From Novimethylophilus kurashikiensis (GTDB lineage: Bacteria; Pseudomonadota; Gammaproteobacteria; Burkholderiales; Methylophilaceae), in the NCBI RefSeq assembly GCF_003112435.1, contig NZ_BDOQ01000003.1:186001-250000 (forward strand): a stretch of DNA of 64,000 nt. The letters run 5' to 3'. The translations under genes were made by a program, and so were the position numbers. The notes beneath the pieces are model-generated. The model saw only the letters and a program-made list of their open reading frames with translations. It was not told where the DNA came from and did not search any database. Shown here one piece after another: positions 34,262 through 46,225 of this stretch (positions within the stretch are counted from its first letter, which is position 1; every line of letters starts with the position of its first letter).

Positions 34262-35464
34262 TTAGAAGAACAGGATTGCGCCCAGAGACAGGGTCTTAGC
34301 CTTGCCATCCATGGCTTGCTGAGCAGCCGTAGCGTTGTCAGCATTGGTGCCTTCGATCTTGTTGTGCGTGTATTCAGCAACAAGGTTCAGGCTCTTGGTG
34401 AGCGGATGGTAAGCGCCAACGATCCAAGACTTGTTCTTGAAATCGCCAATGCCAACGTCTGCGCTAGACTTGCTTTCGCCCCAGCTCACGCCCAACTTGG
34501 TACCAACGTTAGGAATGGTGTAGGTGGCTTGAACGTAACCGCCCTTGTCGTCGGTCTCGCTGACGCCGAGGAAGTTAACACCACCGTTCAGACCACCAGG
34601 GTAACCAGCCAAACGGGTGGAGCTAGCACCAGACAGACCTTGGCCGTCGTAGTAATAGCCAACCAAGCCGAAGCCAGCAACATCAACCTTACCGCCGATT
34701 TCCCAGCCTTCGGTCTTGTAACCGCGAACAGTTGCGTTACCTTCGTGCTTGTTGTACAGAGCACCAGCCCAAACCTTACCAGCGAAATCGCCAGCCCATT
34801 CGTAACCAACCTTACCTTCGTAACCGAGGTTGTGTTGGGTAGAATCAATGGCGTTGTCATAACCTTCCATCAAACCAGCATTGAACGAGAAGCCGTTCCA
34901 GTTGGGGGATGCGTAGGAGATTTGACCCTTCCAGTCAGCGTACTGATAACCGGAACCGATACGACCCAAGGTGGAGGAACCGTTGTTACCAGCACCAGCA
35001 CCAACACCCAGCAGCGTCATGTCGGACAGAATTGCGTCGGAACCGAAGATACCGAGGTCACGACCCATCTTGATGGTACCCCAGCTCTTGTCGCCGAAGG
35101 TCATGTAAGCTTGACGAATGTTCAGGCTGTTGCTGCCGAAAGCGGTACCAGTACCGGAATCAGAGCCAGTGAAGAACGTGAACTGGAAAGCAATGTCCAG
35201 ATCGTTTTGACGGGTCTTACCACCAATGCCAACTGCGGAAGGCAGCAGGCCGGTAGAGATTTGATTCGCAGACTTGTTACCGAAAGCACCCTTGGTGTCG
35301 CTCTTCAGATCGCCACTGTACTTGGTGTGGGTGTAGTAAGCGTTGACGTTACCACCGATGTCAATGGTCCAATCGCCAGCCGGAATGGTGATACCAGCGT
35401 TAGCTGCGGAAGCGCCCATCGCCAGAACGGCGCCGGCAACTGCCATGCTCAGATTCTTGTTCAT
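34262..35464 (-). CDS. Major Gram-negative porin
   Basis: 400 residues. Signal peptide MNKNLSMAVAGAVLAMGASAANA, then a beta-barrel of the porin_4 type ending in LGAILFF with the terminal Phe that Bam recognises. Glycine- and aromatic-rich strands such as YYYDGQGLSGASSTR are regular. The ribosome binding site AGGAGG is strong and codon use is strongly biased, so expression is probably high. A 454-bp leader and a terminator frame it as a single gene. Substrate specificity cannot be read from sequence. Confidence 0.92.
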   Translation of the reverse strand: MNKNLSMAVAGAVLAMGASAANAGITIPAGDWTIDIGGNVNAYYTHTKYSGDLKSDTKGAFGNKSANQISTGLLPSAVGIGGKTRQNDLDIAFQFTFFTGSDSGTGTAFGSNSLNIRQAYMTFGDKSWGTIKMGRDLGIFGSDAILSDMTLLGVGAGAGNNGSSTLGRIGSGYQYADWKGQISYASPNWNGFSFNAGLMEGYDNAIDSTQHNLGYEGKVGYEWAGDFAGKVWAGALYNKHEGNATVRGYKTEGWEIGGKVDVAGFGLVGYYYDGQGLSGASSTRLAGYPGGLNGGVNFLGVSETDDKGGYVQATYTIPNVGTKLGVSWGESKSSADVGIGDFKNKSWIVGAYHPLTKSLNLVAEYTHNKIEGTNADNATAAQQAMDGKAKTLSLGAILFF

Positions 35465-35877
35465 AAAACCTCCTGATGTAGTTTCAAAGTTTCGAGGAGC
35501 TTTCCTCGAACCCCGTTACTGCTTACCCCCGACTCTTTTTATATGAGCCTGGGAGAGTTCGCGAACTCCCCTTGCGAGAAGTTGGGTCTATCATGCCAAA
35601 GTGACAAACCGCGGCGCAAGGAATTTGAACGAATTAATCAGGATTAGAAAATCTTGTGTTGCATTTTCGCAACAAATTGGCGACAGGCAAAAAAATGGCG
35701 GATTGGGAAATCCGCCGAGGAAGAAAGGAGAGATCAGCTACAACGCTAATGGAGTGAGCTAAAGCTGATTTGGCTTTATTAAAGCATCTGCATGTAAATG
35801 AATTATTTCCACAGCTCATTCATTTGTAACAATCAATGCAACATTACTCATTCCGAAGTTCTCGCGTTGTCAGATAG
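35465..35877. other. Leader region of the porin gene
   Basis: A 413-bp stretch without a gene, between the porin start codon and the hairpin after the tRNA. It holds a GAGTTC/GAACTC dyad near 35551-35571 and AT-rich sequence further up, where the porin promoter is expected. No binding site for a known regulator is clear. Confidence 0.45.
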
Positions 35878-35918
35878 AAATAATAAAGGGGTTGGCATCA
35901 ACCAACCCCTTTATTATT

Positions 35919-35919
<1 letters not shown>
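35878..35919 (-). terminator. Long perfect hairpin terminator after the tRNA gene
   Basis: An 18-bp perfect stem (35878-35895 with 35902-35919) surrounds a 6-base loop. The outer half is all A-T and the inner half GGGGTTGG/CCAACCCC. It begins at the tRNA 3' end, sharing its last A, and would end the tRNA transcript. Confidence 0.8.
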
Positions 35920-35997
<78 letters not shown>

Positions 35998-36006
35998 GGC
36001 AATCGT

Positions 36007-37929
<1,923 letters not shown>

Positions 37930-37985
37930 ATATCGATTCCAATCCGGATGTAAGCAGGAAACCTTAAATTATACCACAAAATCAA

Positions 37986-39731
37986 TTATTCTTTTTGAGT
38001 CGCAGGACGTCGGAATTGTTGCAGAATCTCCCGTTGCTCCGGCGACAAAGCCTGCAAACCGCGCTCCTGCGCAAGCTGTACGATAGCTAAAAACTCTCGC
38101 TGCTCGGTCGCGCCTCGCAATTGACGCACCGCGCCGTCGAATTCGTTTTCGAGGTCGAACGTCTCTTCTTCGTCCCAGGCCAGCAGCTCGCCGGCCAACT
38201 CCCCCAGCAATTGCTGCGAAGCTATGCCCTGAAGCCCTTGTAATAACGCTGCACTGTTGAGCATGGGGTCAGCCTGGACCGATTCGATCACGTGCACTAA
38301 TGCATCTCGCTCCACTGCCGTGCTCGGCACCCATTCACTCTCCAGCGAACGCGCTAGTTGCGGCTTAAGCATAAGCAGCTGCAACAATTTACGCGTGAGT
38401 GTCGGTGCCTTTCTTGGCGCTCTCGCCAGCACCTTACCGATGGGCTTGGGTGCTTCCAGCTTAAGCAACTGCTCCACTTCGCTCTGACTCACCCCCGCCA
38501 GCTCAGCTACGCGTTTGCGCAGCATCAGGCCGAACTTGGGCGCCTGCAATTGCTGCAAAATAGGCTTGGCGTCTTCCAAAAACCGCACCCGCCCCTCCGG
38601 AGTACCGAGCTCATGCCGCCCTGAAAGTTCCTCCACCACATAGGTGGACAAGGGCAGCGCTTCGCTCAACGCAGATTCAAAGCCTTCGCGACCGAATTCG
38701 CGCACATAACTATCCGGATCATGCTCGGGCGGCAAGAACAGGAAAGACAATTTCAAACCGTCAGTCACGGCAGGCAGCGCATTCATGGCCGCACGCCAAG
38801 CCGCCTTGCGACCAGCCGCATCCCCGTCGAAGCAGAACACGATATCCTCGGTTTGCCGCGTCAGCTTGGCGATGTGTAAAGGCGTAGTCGCAGTCCCCAA
38901 GGTCGCAACGGCATATTCCACACCATGCTGCGACAGGGCAACCACATCCATATAACCTTCAACCACCACCACCTTGCCGCTAGCGCGAATTGCGGGGCGG
39001 GCGAGGAACAAGCCGTAAAGCTCCTGCCCCTTCTGAAACAACGGCGTCTCGGGCGAATTCAAGTACTTGGGGCCATCCCCGTCGCCACCCAATACGCGAC
39101 CGCCGAAACCGATGATCTGACCGCGCTGGTCGTGGATCGGGAACATCACACGATCCCGGAAGCGGTCGTAAACTCGCCCCTCATCATTGCGAATCGTCAA
39201 CCCGACGGTCGAAAGCGCCTCCGACTCATATTCCGGAAACACGTCGCGCAACGGTTGCCAGCCGGGAGGCGCATAGCCGATCTGGAATTTCGCAGCAATC
39301 TCGCCCGACAGCCCACGCCCCTTCAAATACTCAATCGCACGGGGCGATTTCTTAAGCTCACCCCGATAGTATTGAGAAGCCTGCTTCATCACCTCATACA
39401 GATCCGGGGCCACCCTGGGCGCCCTGGCCGTGGTAGCAGCCTCGCGCGGCACCGCAACCCCGGCGCGCTTTGCCAGATCCTCAACCGCCTCGACAAAACC
39501 CAGGCCGTGATACTCCATCACGAAGCCGATGGCAGTCCCATGCGCTCCGCAACCGAAACAGTGATAGAACTGCTTGGTAGGGCTCACCGTAAACGAAGGT
39601 GTTTTTTCGCCATGGAACGGGCAGCAGGCAACGTAATTCGCACCAGCCTTTTTCAGCGGCACCGCAGTATCAACTACGTCAACAATGTCGACGCGATTTA
39701 GCAGTTCCTGCACAAAATGGTTGGGAATCAA
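37986..39731 (-). CDS. dnaG: DNA primase
   Basis: 581 residues from a TTG that gives MIPNHFVQELL, the usual primase beginning; a GTG 9 bases upstream is possible. The zinc finger is CPFH...C..C (YVACCPFHGEKTPSFTVSP, FYHCFGCGAHG). TOPRIM elements VVVEGYMDVVALSQ and CFDGDAAGRKAAWRA carry the acidic metal ligands. The C-terminal helicase-binding part is poorly conserved, as usual. It synthesises RNA primers at the fork. A terminator separates it from rpsU-yqeY, as the E. coli T1 does. Confidence 0.97.
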   Translation of the reverse strand: MIPNHFVQELLNRVDIVDVVDTAVPLKKAGANYVACCPFHGEKTPSFTVSPTKQFYHCFGCGAHGTAIGFVMEYHGLGFVEAVEDLAKRAGVAVPREAATTARAPRVAPDLYEVMKQASQYYRGELKKSPRAIEYLKGRGLSGEIAAKFQIGYAPPGWQPLRDVFPEYESEALSTVGLTIRNDEGRVYDRFRDRVMFPIHDQRGQIIGFGGRVLGGDGDGPKYLNSPETPLFQKGQELYGLFLARPAIRASGKVVVVEGYMDVVALSQHGVEYAVATLGTATTPLHIAKLTRQTEDIVFCFDGDAAGRKAAWRAAMNALPAVTDGLKLSFLFLPPEHDPDSYVREFGREGFESALSEALPLSTYVVEELSGRHELGTPEGRVRFLEDAKPILQQLQAPKFGLMLRKRVAELAGVSQSEVEQLLKLEAPKPIGKVLARAPRKAPTLTRKLLQLLMLKPQLARSLESEWVPSTAVERDALVHVIESVQADPMLNSAALLQGLQGIASQQLLGELAGELLAWDEEETFDLENEFDGAVRQLRGATEQREFLAIVQLAQERGLQALSPEQREILQQFRRPATQKE

Positions 39732-39756
39732 GCCTAGCACCTGGCGAATGGAAATA

Positions 39757-39781
39757 AAAAAGGAGCTTATCGCTCCTTTTT
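39757..39781 (-). terminator. Terminator between yqeY and dnaG
   Basis: AAAAAGGAGC and GCTCCTTTTT pair around TTATC. On the minus strand TTTTTTATTTCC follows. It corresponds in place to the T1 terminator between rpsU and dnaG in E. coli, so dnaG-rpoD would be partly uncoupled. Confidence 0.85.
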
Positions 39782-39807
39782 GGTCACTTCAACTACGACT
39801 GAAACCT

Positions 39808-40254
39808 CTAACCTGCAAGCCGCGCCTTAATCAACCCTGAGACCTTGGCCACATCGGCCCGCCCGACAATCTTGGGCTTGATCGCCGCCATGACCTTGCC
39901 CATATCCTTGACACCAGCCGCACCGGTTTCGGCAATCACGCCGTCGAGTAAAGAGGCAATCTCTTCGTCGCTCAAGGGCAGGGGAAGATAGGTGGACAGC
40001 ACGCCCACCTCGAACTTCTCGGCATCCGCCAGATCCTGACGATTGGCAGCTTCATACTGACTGATGGAATCGCGACGCTGCTTGAGCATCTTTTCGATCA
40101 CCTCAATCACCTGGGTATCGTCGAGCTCGATGCGTTCGTCCACTTCGCGCTGCTTCATCGCAGCCTGAAGCAGACGAATGGCATTCAACCGCGCGCTATC
40201 TTTAGCGCGCATGGCCGACTTCATATCTTCAGTGATTTGCGCCTTTAAGGACAT
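39808..40254 (-). CDS. yqeY: GatB/YqeY-domain protein
   Basis: 148 residues: MKSAMRAKDSARLNAIRLLQAAMKQ at the start, KQRRDSISQYEAANRQDLADAE in the middle and MGKVMAAIKPKIVGRADVAKVSGLIKARL at the end. This is the YqeY family, homologous to the tail domain of GatB, function unsettled (tRNA-related). It lies 15 bases after rpsU. Confidence 0.93.
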   Translation of the reverse strand: MSLKAQITEDMKSAMRAKDSARLNAIRLLQAAMKQREVDERIELDDTQVIEVIEKMLKQRRDSISQYEAANRQDLADAEKFEVGVLSTYLPLPLSDEEIASLLDGVIAETGAAGVKDMGKVMAAIKPKIVGRADVAKVSGLIKARLAG

Positions 40255-40269
40255 CAGCAGACGCGGGGA

Positions 40270-40482
40270 TTAGTACAGCTTGGGAGGCAGAGTTTGACCG
40301 CGCAGACGACGATGATGACGCTTCACGGCAGCAGCGGACTTGCGCTTACGCTCCCAGGTCGGCTTCTCGTAGAACTCGCGAGCACGCAATTCGGTCAACA
40401 GACCGGTCTTCTCGATGATGCGCTTGAAGCGGCGCAGGGCCACGTCAAATGGCTCGTTCTCTTTCACTCGTACGCTGGACAT
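40270..40482 (-). CDS. rpsU: 30S ribosomal protein S21
   Basis: 70 residues: [46 protein letters not shown] small basic protein of the small ribosomal subunit near the mRNA exit, needed for start-codon recognition. It heads the rpsU-yqeY-dnaG-rpoD group and is divergent from tsaD. Confidence 0.97.
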   Translation of the reverse strand: MSSVRVKENEPFDVALRRFKRIIEKTGLLTELRAREFYEKPTWERKRKSAAAVKRHHRRLRGQTLPPKLY

Positions 40483-40568
40483 GGAAAATCACTCTCCTTG
40501 ATGGGATTCTGGAAAACTTGGTATTCTAGCCAGCCTTCTTTGAAGAATCAATCACTTTTCTACATTCC

Positions 40569-41585
40569 ATGCTAGTTCTGGGTATTGAATCCTCCTGCGA
40601 TGAGACCGGTATCGCCCTCTATCACAGCGAGCAGGGCCTGCTCGGCCATGCGCTTCATTCGCAAATCAAGATGCATGCAGAATACGGCGGTGTCGTGCCT
40701 GAACTGGCTTCGCGCGATCATATCCGGCGCGCCCTGCCGCTCACCGAGCAGGTGCTCAAGCAATCCGGCGCCAAGCTCGACGATATCGAGGCAATCGCCT
40801 ACACCCAAGGTCCTGGCTTGGCGGGCGCGCTACTGGTGGGCACCAGCATCGCCGAATCACTGGCGTTCGCGCTGAATCTTCCTACGGTTGGCGTGCATCA
40901 TCTCGAAGGCCATCTGCTCTCGCCGCTGCTCGAAGAAAATCCGCCGCCTTTTCCATTCGTTGCGCTGCTGGTTTCCGGCGGACATACTCAGATCATGCGA
41001 GTAGGCGGCATCGGCGATTACGAACTCCTGGGCGATACGCTCGACGACGCCGCAGGAGAAGCCTTCGACAAGACCGCAAAGCTGCTTGATCTACCCTATC
41101 CCGGCGGGCCCGCGATTTCCAGGCTGGCCGAGCAAGGCCGGCCCGGTCATTTCAAGCTGCCGCGCCCCATGATCAATAGCGGCGACCTCAATTTCAGCTT
41201 CAGCGGCTTGAAAACCGCCGTGCTGACGCTGGCCATGCAACACCAGCCGCTCACGGAACAAATCAAGGCCGATATCGCCAACGCCTTCCAGGCGGCAGCG
41301 GTGGATGTGCTTGCTACCAAGTGCATGAACGCACTCAAGCAGACCAAGCTGAAAAGACTGGTGGTTTCAGGCGGCGTCGGCGCCAACAAGCAATTACGCT
41401 CGGCACTCAATCAAGCGGCAGAACGCCGCGGCTACGAAGTGTTTTATCCGCGCCTGGAATTCTGCACCGACAACGGCGCGATGATTGCCTTTGCCGGCGC
41501 GATGCGCCTGAAGCACGCCCAGCCCGGCAACCATGCTTTCTCGGTGCGACCGCGGTGGGATTTATCGGAACTGACGGCACCGTAA
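40569..41585 (+). CDS. tsaD: tRNA N6-adenosine threonylcarbamoyltransferase
   Basis: 338 residues. Metal-binding HxxxH motif is in [10 protein letters not shown] near residue 110, with [14 protein letters not shown] at the start, [27 protein letters not shown] and [12 protein letters not shown]. It makes t6A37 in tRNAs that read ANN codons, working with TsaB, TsaC and TsaE. Divergent from rpsU, as in many genomes, and convergent with plsY. Confidence 0.98.
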   Translation: MLVLGIESSCDETGIALYHSEQGLLGHALHSQIKMHAEYGGVVPELASRDHIRRALPLTEQVLKQSGAKLDDIEAIAYTQGPGLAGALLVGTSIAESLAFALNLPTVGVHHLEGHLLSPLLEENPPPFPFVALLVSGGHTQIMRVGGIGDYELLGDTLDDAAGEAFDKTAKLLDLPYPGGPAISRLAEQGRPGHFKLPRPMINSGDLNFSFSGLKTAVLTLAMQHQPLTEQIKADIANAFQAAAVDVLATKCMNALKQTKLKRLVVSGGVGANKQLRSALNQAAERRGYEVFYPRLEFCTDNGAMIAFAGAMRLKHAQPGNHAFSVRPRWDLSELTAP

Positions 41586-41612
41586 ACCCCGATCGCCGCA
41601 GTAACCATTGAA

Positions 41613-42224
41613 TTACTGCGGCGGCTGATGCCCCGCCTTTGGCTTGCCGAAACCTGCTTCTTCTCCCGCAAGCAGTTTCTTGATATTGCTCTTATGCCGC
41701 CACACCAGCATGAGCGACAACAGCAGCACGACCACCACTTTCAGCCCGAACCCGAAAAAGGCTGCCGCATAGACCGGTGCAAAGCCCGCGGCGATGAGTG
41801 CCGCCAGCGAAGAAATGCGCCACATGAAGAACGCCAGTATCCAAGTCGCCAGCACGCTCAAGCCCAGCCAAGGCGACAACGCCAGCAGAATCCCCGCCGC
41901 AGTCGCTACGCCCTTGCCGCCCTTGAAGCCGTAATACACCGGATACAGATGCCCGAAGAAAGCCGCGATGGCCACGCCGTACACAACCTCATCCCCCAAG
42001 CCATAGTGCTGCGCGAGCCATACTGCCAACCAGCCCTTGGCCGCATCACCCAGCAACGTCAGCAGCGCCGCGATTTTCTTACCGCTACGCAGCACGTTGG
42101 TGGCACCAGGATTACCCGAACCATGGGTACGCGGGTCGGGCAGGCCGAACGCCTTGCTGACGAGGATGCCGAAAGAAACCGAGCCCAGCAGATACGCGCC
42201 CAGCAGGAAAAATGCTTCGTTCAT
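41613..42224 (-). CDS. plsY: Glycerol-3-phosphate acyltransferase PlsY
   Basis: 203 residues with five hydrophobic segments. The three conserved motifs are present: GSISFG-type GSVSFGILVSK, GSGNPGATNVLRSGKK and GFKGGKGVATAAG. It transfers acyl groups from acyl-phosphate to glycerol-3-phosphate to begin phospholipid synthesis at the inner membrane. Divergent from folB. Confidence 0.96.
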   Translation of the reverse strand: MNEAFFLLGAYLLGSVSFGILVSKAFGLPDPRTHGSGNPGATNVLRSGKKIAALLTLLGDAAKGWLAVWLAQHYGLGDEVVYGVAIAAFFGHLYPVYYGFKGGKGVATAAGILLALSPWLGLSVLATWILAFFMWRISSLAALIAAGFAPVYAAAFFGFGLKVVVVLLLSLMLVWRHKSNIKKLLAGEEAGFGKPKAGHQPPQ

Positions 42225-42408
42225 GGGAATAGATTAGAATTCTTCGAAGAAAGCCGGATTCTATCAAATGGAGCGGTGCGAAAAACAATTCGCTTGGTGA
42301 TTCGGTGTGCAGAGTCGAGCTTAGCTCCTCATTAACGCCCACTCAAATGCCAGATTGATCCCACTTTTCGCCTGGTTTTGTCCCATCCAACGTTTTGACG
42401 AGTTTCAA

Positions 42409-42771
42409 ATGGACATCATTTTTCTGCAAGAAGTCAAAATCCAGACCATCCTCGGGGTGCCGGAATGGGAGCGCATGCAGCCGCAAACCGTGGTGCTAGA
42501 TATTGAACTCGCCATGCCGCATAGCCGCTCGTGCCAGAGCGATGCCATCGAGGACACCATCGATTACGGCCGGATTGTCGCCCGTATGCGCGAGCGGTTG
42601 GCGGAAAAGTCCTTCCGCCTGGTGGAAGCCCTGGCCGAGGACCTCGCCCAAATGATCATGGGCGAATTCGGCACCCCATGGATCAAGATTCGCGTGGCAA
42701 AACCGGGCATTCTGCCTGGGGTCAAGCAACTAGGTGTCGTCATCGAGCGCGGCCAAAAAACCAACAATTAG
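42409..42771 (+). CDS. folB: Dihydroneopterin aldolase
   Basis: 120 residues from the ATG at 42409, chosen because the sequence MDIIFLQEVKIQTILGVPEWER is the usual family start; the upstream frame is not conserved. Active-site elements are GVPEWER (Glu) and RVAKPGILPG with the catalytic Lys. It acts in folate synthesis and cleaves dihydroneopterin to glycolaldehyde and hydroxymethyl-dihydropterin. The plsY/folB divergence is common in this group. Confidence 0.95.
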   Translation: MDIIFLQEVKIQTILGVPEWERMQPQTVVLDIELAMPHSRSCQSDAIEDTIDYGRIVARMRERLAEKSFRLVEALAEDLAQMIMGEFGTPWIKIRVAKPGILPGVKQLGVVIERGQKTNN

Positions 42772-42853
42772 CCTCGCATTGGCGGATTCACGCTCATGTG
42801 AGATGATTCCGCATAGCAATCAATGAGTTGAATAAACAACCCAAGGGGCGGGC

Positions 42854-45379
42854 TTGAACAAGAATCTCTGGAAGCAGGACTGGTTTGCAGGGCTGCTGAT
42901 CTCATTGCTGTTCCTGCTGGCGGCCAATACCGACTTATTGCAAAGCCTGGAGCGTAAGGCCTACGACATCGGCGTTGCCGCCTCCAGCCGCAACCCGGGG
43001 GACAAAATCGCCATCATTGCTATCGACGACGCCAGCATTGCCAACATCGGCCGCTGGCCGTGGCCGCGTGACGTCCATGCCAAAATGACTGACCTGTTGT
43101 CGGGACAAGCCAAGGTGATCGGCAATACGGCGTTCTTCATCGAGCCGCAACTCGACCCCGGCCTGAAGCACATCGATGCGATCGCCGATTTCGTCGCTAA
43201 ATCCGGCATCCCTTCCAGCGCGGATGGACCACAACTCGACGCCCTCATCAAGACCGCGCAAGACACGCTCAACACCGACCGCAAGCTGGCCGAGAGCATC
43301 AAGAAAGCCGGCAACGTGGTCCTTGCTATGCCGTTTACGCTAGGCGAGCCGCAAGGCAAGCCCGACAAGCCCTTGCCCGAAACCATTGTTCGCAACTCGC
43401 TCGGCAAGGTCGTAGATCCTGGCAACGGTAACCTGCCCCTGCCTGCCATCGCCGTGCTGCCGCCGATCCCCGAAATCGCCCAGACCGCTGCCGCCATCGG
43501 CCACCTCAACGTCAACCCGGACGTGGATGGGGCGATCCGCACCGAACCGCTGGTTGTCCGCTATTACGACCAGTTCTATCCCTCTCTCGCACTGCAAATC
43601 GCCGCGCGCTACCTAAACTTGCAGCCCAAGGATATCCAGGCGCGACTCGGCGAGGGGGTCAAATTGGGCAACCTCAACATCGCCACCGACAGCGCCTTGC
43701 AGATGCACACGTTCTTCTACAGCGGTCAGGACGGTAAATCGGCGTTTCCGCAAGATTCATTCTTCGACGTGATCGAAGGCAAAGTTCCCGCGTCGAAATA
43801 CGCCGGCAAGATCGTCCTCATCGGAGCAACAGCTACCGGCGTGGGGGCCAACCAGGTCACACCAATTTCTCCTGCCATGGCTCCGGTGCAAACCCTGGCA
43901 CATACCGTTGCCAGCATTCTCAACCAGCATTTCTTCGTCGTCCCCAATTGGGCGCCATGGGCGGAGCGCCTCGCCTGGCTATTGGTCGCGCTTTACCTGA
44001 TTCTCGCCTTGCCGCGACTCAAAGCTGGAACAGCTGCGGCCATCACGGCAGCCCTACTAGCAGCACTGCTGCTGACGCATTTCGTACTCATGACCCAGCA
44101 AGGGCTGTGGCTGCAACTCATGCTGCCAGCCACGCTGCTGCTGGTCGGCCATCTGCTGCTCACCACCAAGCGTTTCCTCGTCACTGAGCGCGGCAAGGAA
44201 AAATCCGAAGCCGAATCGGCTGAAAATAACCGTAGCCTGGGCTTGATGTTCCAGGGGCAAGGCCAGCTCGACATGGCTTTCGACAAGTTGCGCAAATGTC
44301 CCATGGACGATTCGCTCATGGACTTGCTCTACAACCTGGCGCTGGATTTCGAACGCAAGCGCCAGTTCAACAAGGCCGAGTCGGTGTTCGGCTACATGGC
44401 CGAATACAACCCCAAGTTCCGCGACCTGGAACAACGACTAGCGCGCTCCAAGGCGATGGCGGAAACAGTCATCCTGGGCGGGACAAGCGGCGGGCGCAGC
44501 AATGCCAGCATCCTGACGGAAGGCGGTATAGAAAAGCCCATGCTCGGCCGCTATCAGGTGGAAAAAGAATTGGGCAAGGGCGCCATGGGCGTGGTCTACC
44601 TAGGGTCCGATCCAAAAATCAGCCGCACCGTGGCCATCAAGACCATGGCGCTCGCCCAGGAGTTCGAGCCCGACGAACTGGCGGATGTGAAGGAACGCTT
44701 CTTCCGCGAAGCTGAGACTGCAGGCAGGCTCAATCATCCCAACATCGTCACTATGTACGACGCCGGCGAAGAGCATGACCTGTGCTACATCGCCATGGAA
44801 TTTCTCAAGGGCAAGGATCTCGTGCCCTACACCAAGCCCGGCCAGCTACTGCCGATCCCGCGCGTCATGGATATCGTGCTGAAAGTAGCCGACGCCCTCG
44901 ATTACGCGCACCTGAACAACGTTGTCCACCGCGACATTAAACCCGCCAACATCATGTATGAGGTCGAAACCGGCGTAGTCAAAGTGACCGACTTCGGCAT
45001 CGCTCGCATCACCGATTCCTCGCGCACCAAGACCGGCATGGTGCTGGGCACGCCGTCCTACATGTCGCCGGAGCAGCTTTCCGGCAAGAAAGTCGATGGC
45101 CGTTCCGACCTGTTCTCGCTGGGTGTGATGTTCTACCAGCTGGTCACGGGGCAATTGCCCTTCGTAGCCGACTCAATGGCCGCGCTCATGTTCAAGATCG
45201 CCAATGATCCGCATCCAGCGGCGACCACCCTGCGTCCGGAACTGCCGCCGTGCCTGTCTGCTATCATCGACAAAATGCTGACCAAGGACGCGGATCAGCG
45301 CTATCAACGGGGCACCGAGATCGCGGCGGATTTGCGCAAGTGCTGGGCGGTGATCAAGGCGGGTATAGCGAAAAAATGA
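42854..45379 (+). CDS. CHASE2-domain Ser/Thr protein kinase
   Basis: 841 residues from a TTG with AAGGGG upstream. A first membrane segment (12-30) leads to a periplasmic CHASE2 domain (about 30-360; KIAIIAIDDASIANIGRWPWPR is typical), then three membrane helices (about 372-387, 392-413, 419-437). A TPR-like linker (460-530) is followed by a Hanks-type kinase from about 565: GKGAMG (574-579), VAIK (Lys596), FREAE (Glu619), HRD (692-694) with Asn699, DFG (713-715), and SPE (738-740). All catalytic residues are present. It is first in a four-gene operon with phosphatase, FHA and HD-GYP genes. The ligand of the CHASE2 domain is unknown. Confidence 0.93.
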   Translation: MNKNLWKQDWFAGLLISLLFLLAANTDLLQSLERKAYDIGVAASSRNPGDKIAIIAIDDASIANIGRWPWPRDVHAKMTDLLSGQAKVIGNTAFFIEPQLDPGLKHIDAIADFVAKSGIPSSADGPQLDALIKTAQDTLNTDRKLAESIKKAGNVVLAMPFTLGEPQGKPDKPLPETIVRNSLGKVVDPGNGNLPLPAIAVLPPIPEIAQTAAAIGHLNVNPDVDGAIRTEPLVVRYYDQFYPSLALQIAARYLNLQPKDIQARLGEGVKLGNLNIATDSALQMHTFFYSGQDGKSAFPQDSFFDVIEGKVPASKYAGKIVLIGATATGVGANQVTPISPAMAPVQTLAHTVASILNQHFFVVPNWAPWAERLAWLLVALYLILALPRLKAGTAAAITAALLAALLLTHFVLMTQQGLWLQLMLPATLLLVGHLLLTTKRFLVTERGKEKSEAESAENNRSLGLMFQGQGQLDMAFDKLRKCPMDDSLMDLLYNLALDFERKRQFNKAESVFGYMAEYNPKFRDLEQRLARSKAMAETVILGGTSGGRSNASILTEGGIEKPMLGRYQVEKELGKGAMGVVYLGSDPKISRTVAIKTMALAQEFEPDELADVKERFFREAETAGRLNHPNIVTMYDAGEEHDLCYIAMEFLKGKDLVPYTKPGQLLPIPRVMDIVLKVADALDYAHLNNVVHRDIKPANIMYEVETGVVKVTDFGIARITDSSRTKTGMVLGTPSYMSPEQLSGKKVDGRSDLFSLGVMFYQLVTGQLPFVADSMAALMFKIANDPHPAATTLRPELPPCLSAIIDKMLTKDADQRYQRGTEIAADLRKCWAVIKAGIAKK

Positions 45380-46200
45380 ATCTTAACGGCACCATCCAGG
45401 TCGTGCGATTGACCGACGTCGGACTACGGCGCGAACACAACGAAGACGCCGTGGCGAGCGATATGGAGACCGGCTTGCTGGTCCTCGCAGACGGCATGGG
45501 CGGCTACAAGGCGGGCGAAGTTGCCAGCGAGATGGCTGTGCTGACCATCGTCTCCGGCCTCCGCGACGGCATGCTGGAACTCTCGCCCGGCGAAACCGAC
45601 GCGACTACCGGCCTCATGCAAGAAAGCGTGGTTTTGCGCGATGCCGTAGCCCGGGCCAATAGCGCCATCTACAACGTTTCGCAAAGCCAACCGCAATGCG
45701 CCGGCATGGGCACCACGCTGGTCGCTGCGGTCTTCGCCGACAATCGGGTGGGCGTGGGCCATATCGGCGACTCGCGGCTCTATCGCTTACGGGATGGGAC
45801 GCTGGCACAGCTCACCGAAGACCATTCCCTGCTTAACGAACAGCTCAAGGCCGGCCTAATTACCCCAGAGCAGGCCAAGGTTTCCAACAACAAGAACCTG
45901 GTCACCCGGGCGTTGGGTGTAGACCCCGAAGTTGAACTGGAACTGCACGAACACGTCGTGGAGCCCGGCGACATTTATCTGCTATGCTCCGACGGACTTT
46001 CCGACCTGGTGGAAGACGAAGAGATCGAACTCACGCTGAATACGCTTTCGGCCAACCTCGAGCTCGCCGCGCACCAACTCGTGCAAATGGCCAACGATAA
46101 CGGCGGCAAGGACAATATTTCGGTCATTCTGGCACGGACACTCAAACCGTTTCCGGCGAAGAACGGCTGGCGCGATAAACTCACCCAATGGCTCAAATAA
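45376..46200 (+). CDS. PP2C-family Ser/Thr phosphatase
   Basis: 274 residues starting at the ATG that overlaps the kinase stop (ATGA). Motifs of PP2C are in order: RREHNED near 18-24, LADGMGGYKAGE near 37-48, GMGTTLVAAV, VGHIGDSRLYRL, LLCSDGLSDL and GGKDNISVIL. Mn/Mg ligands (Asp residues in DGMGG, SDGL and KDN) are in place. It would reverse phosphorylation by the kinase, with which it is co-translated. No membrane segment. Confidence 0.94.
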   Translation: MNLNGTIQVVRLTDVGLRREHNEDAVASDMETGLLVLADGMGGYKAGEVASEMAVLTIVSGLRDGMLELSPGETDATTGLMQESVVLRDAVARANSAIYNVSQSQPQCAGMGTTLVAAVFADNRVGVGHIGDSRLYRLRDGTLAQLTEDHSLLNEQLKAGLITPEQAKVSNNKNLVTRALGVDPEVELELHEHVVEPGDIYLLCSDGLSDLVEDEEIELTLNTLSANLELAAHQLVQMANDNGGKDNISVILARTLKPFPAKNGWRDKLTQWLK

Positions 46201-46225
46201 CAGGCTTCGACGACTGAGGAAGACC

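Noticed and set aside
34316-35476. A 386-codon open frame opposite the porin gene
   Set aside because: The porin has signal peptide, terminal Phe, strong ribosome binding site and terminator; the antisense frame has none.
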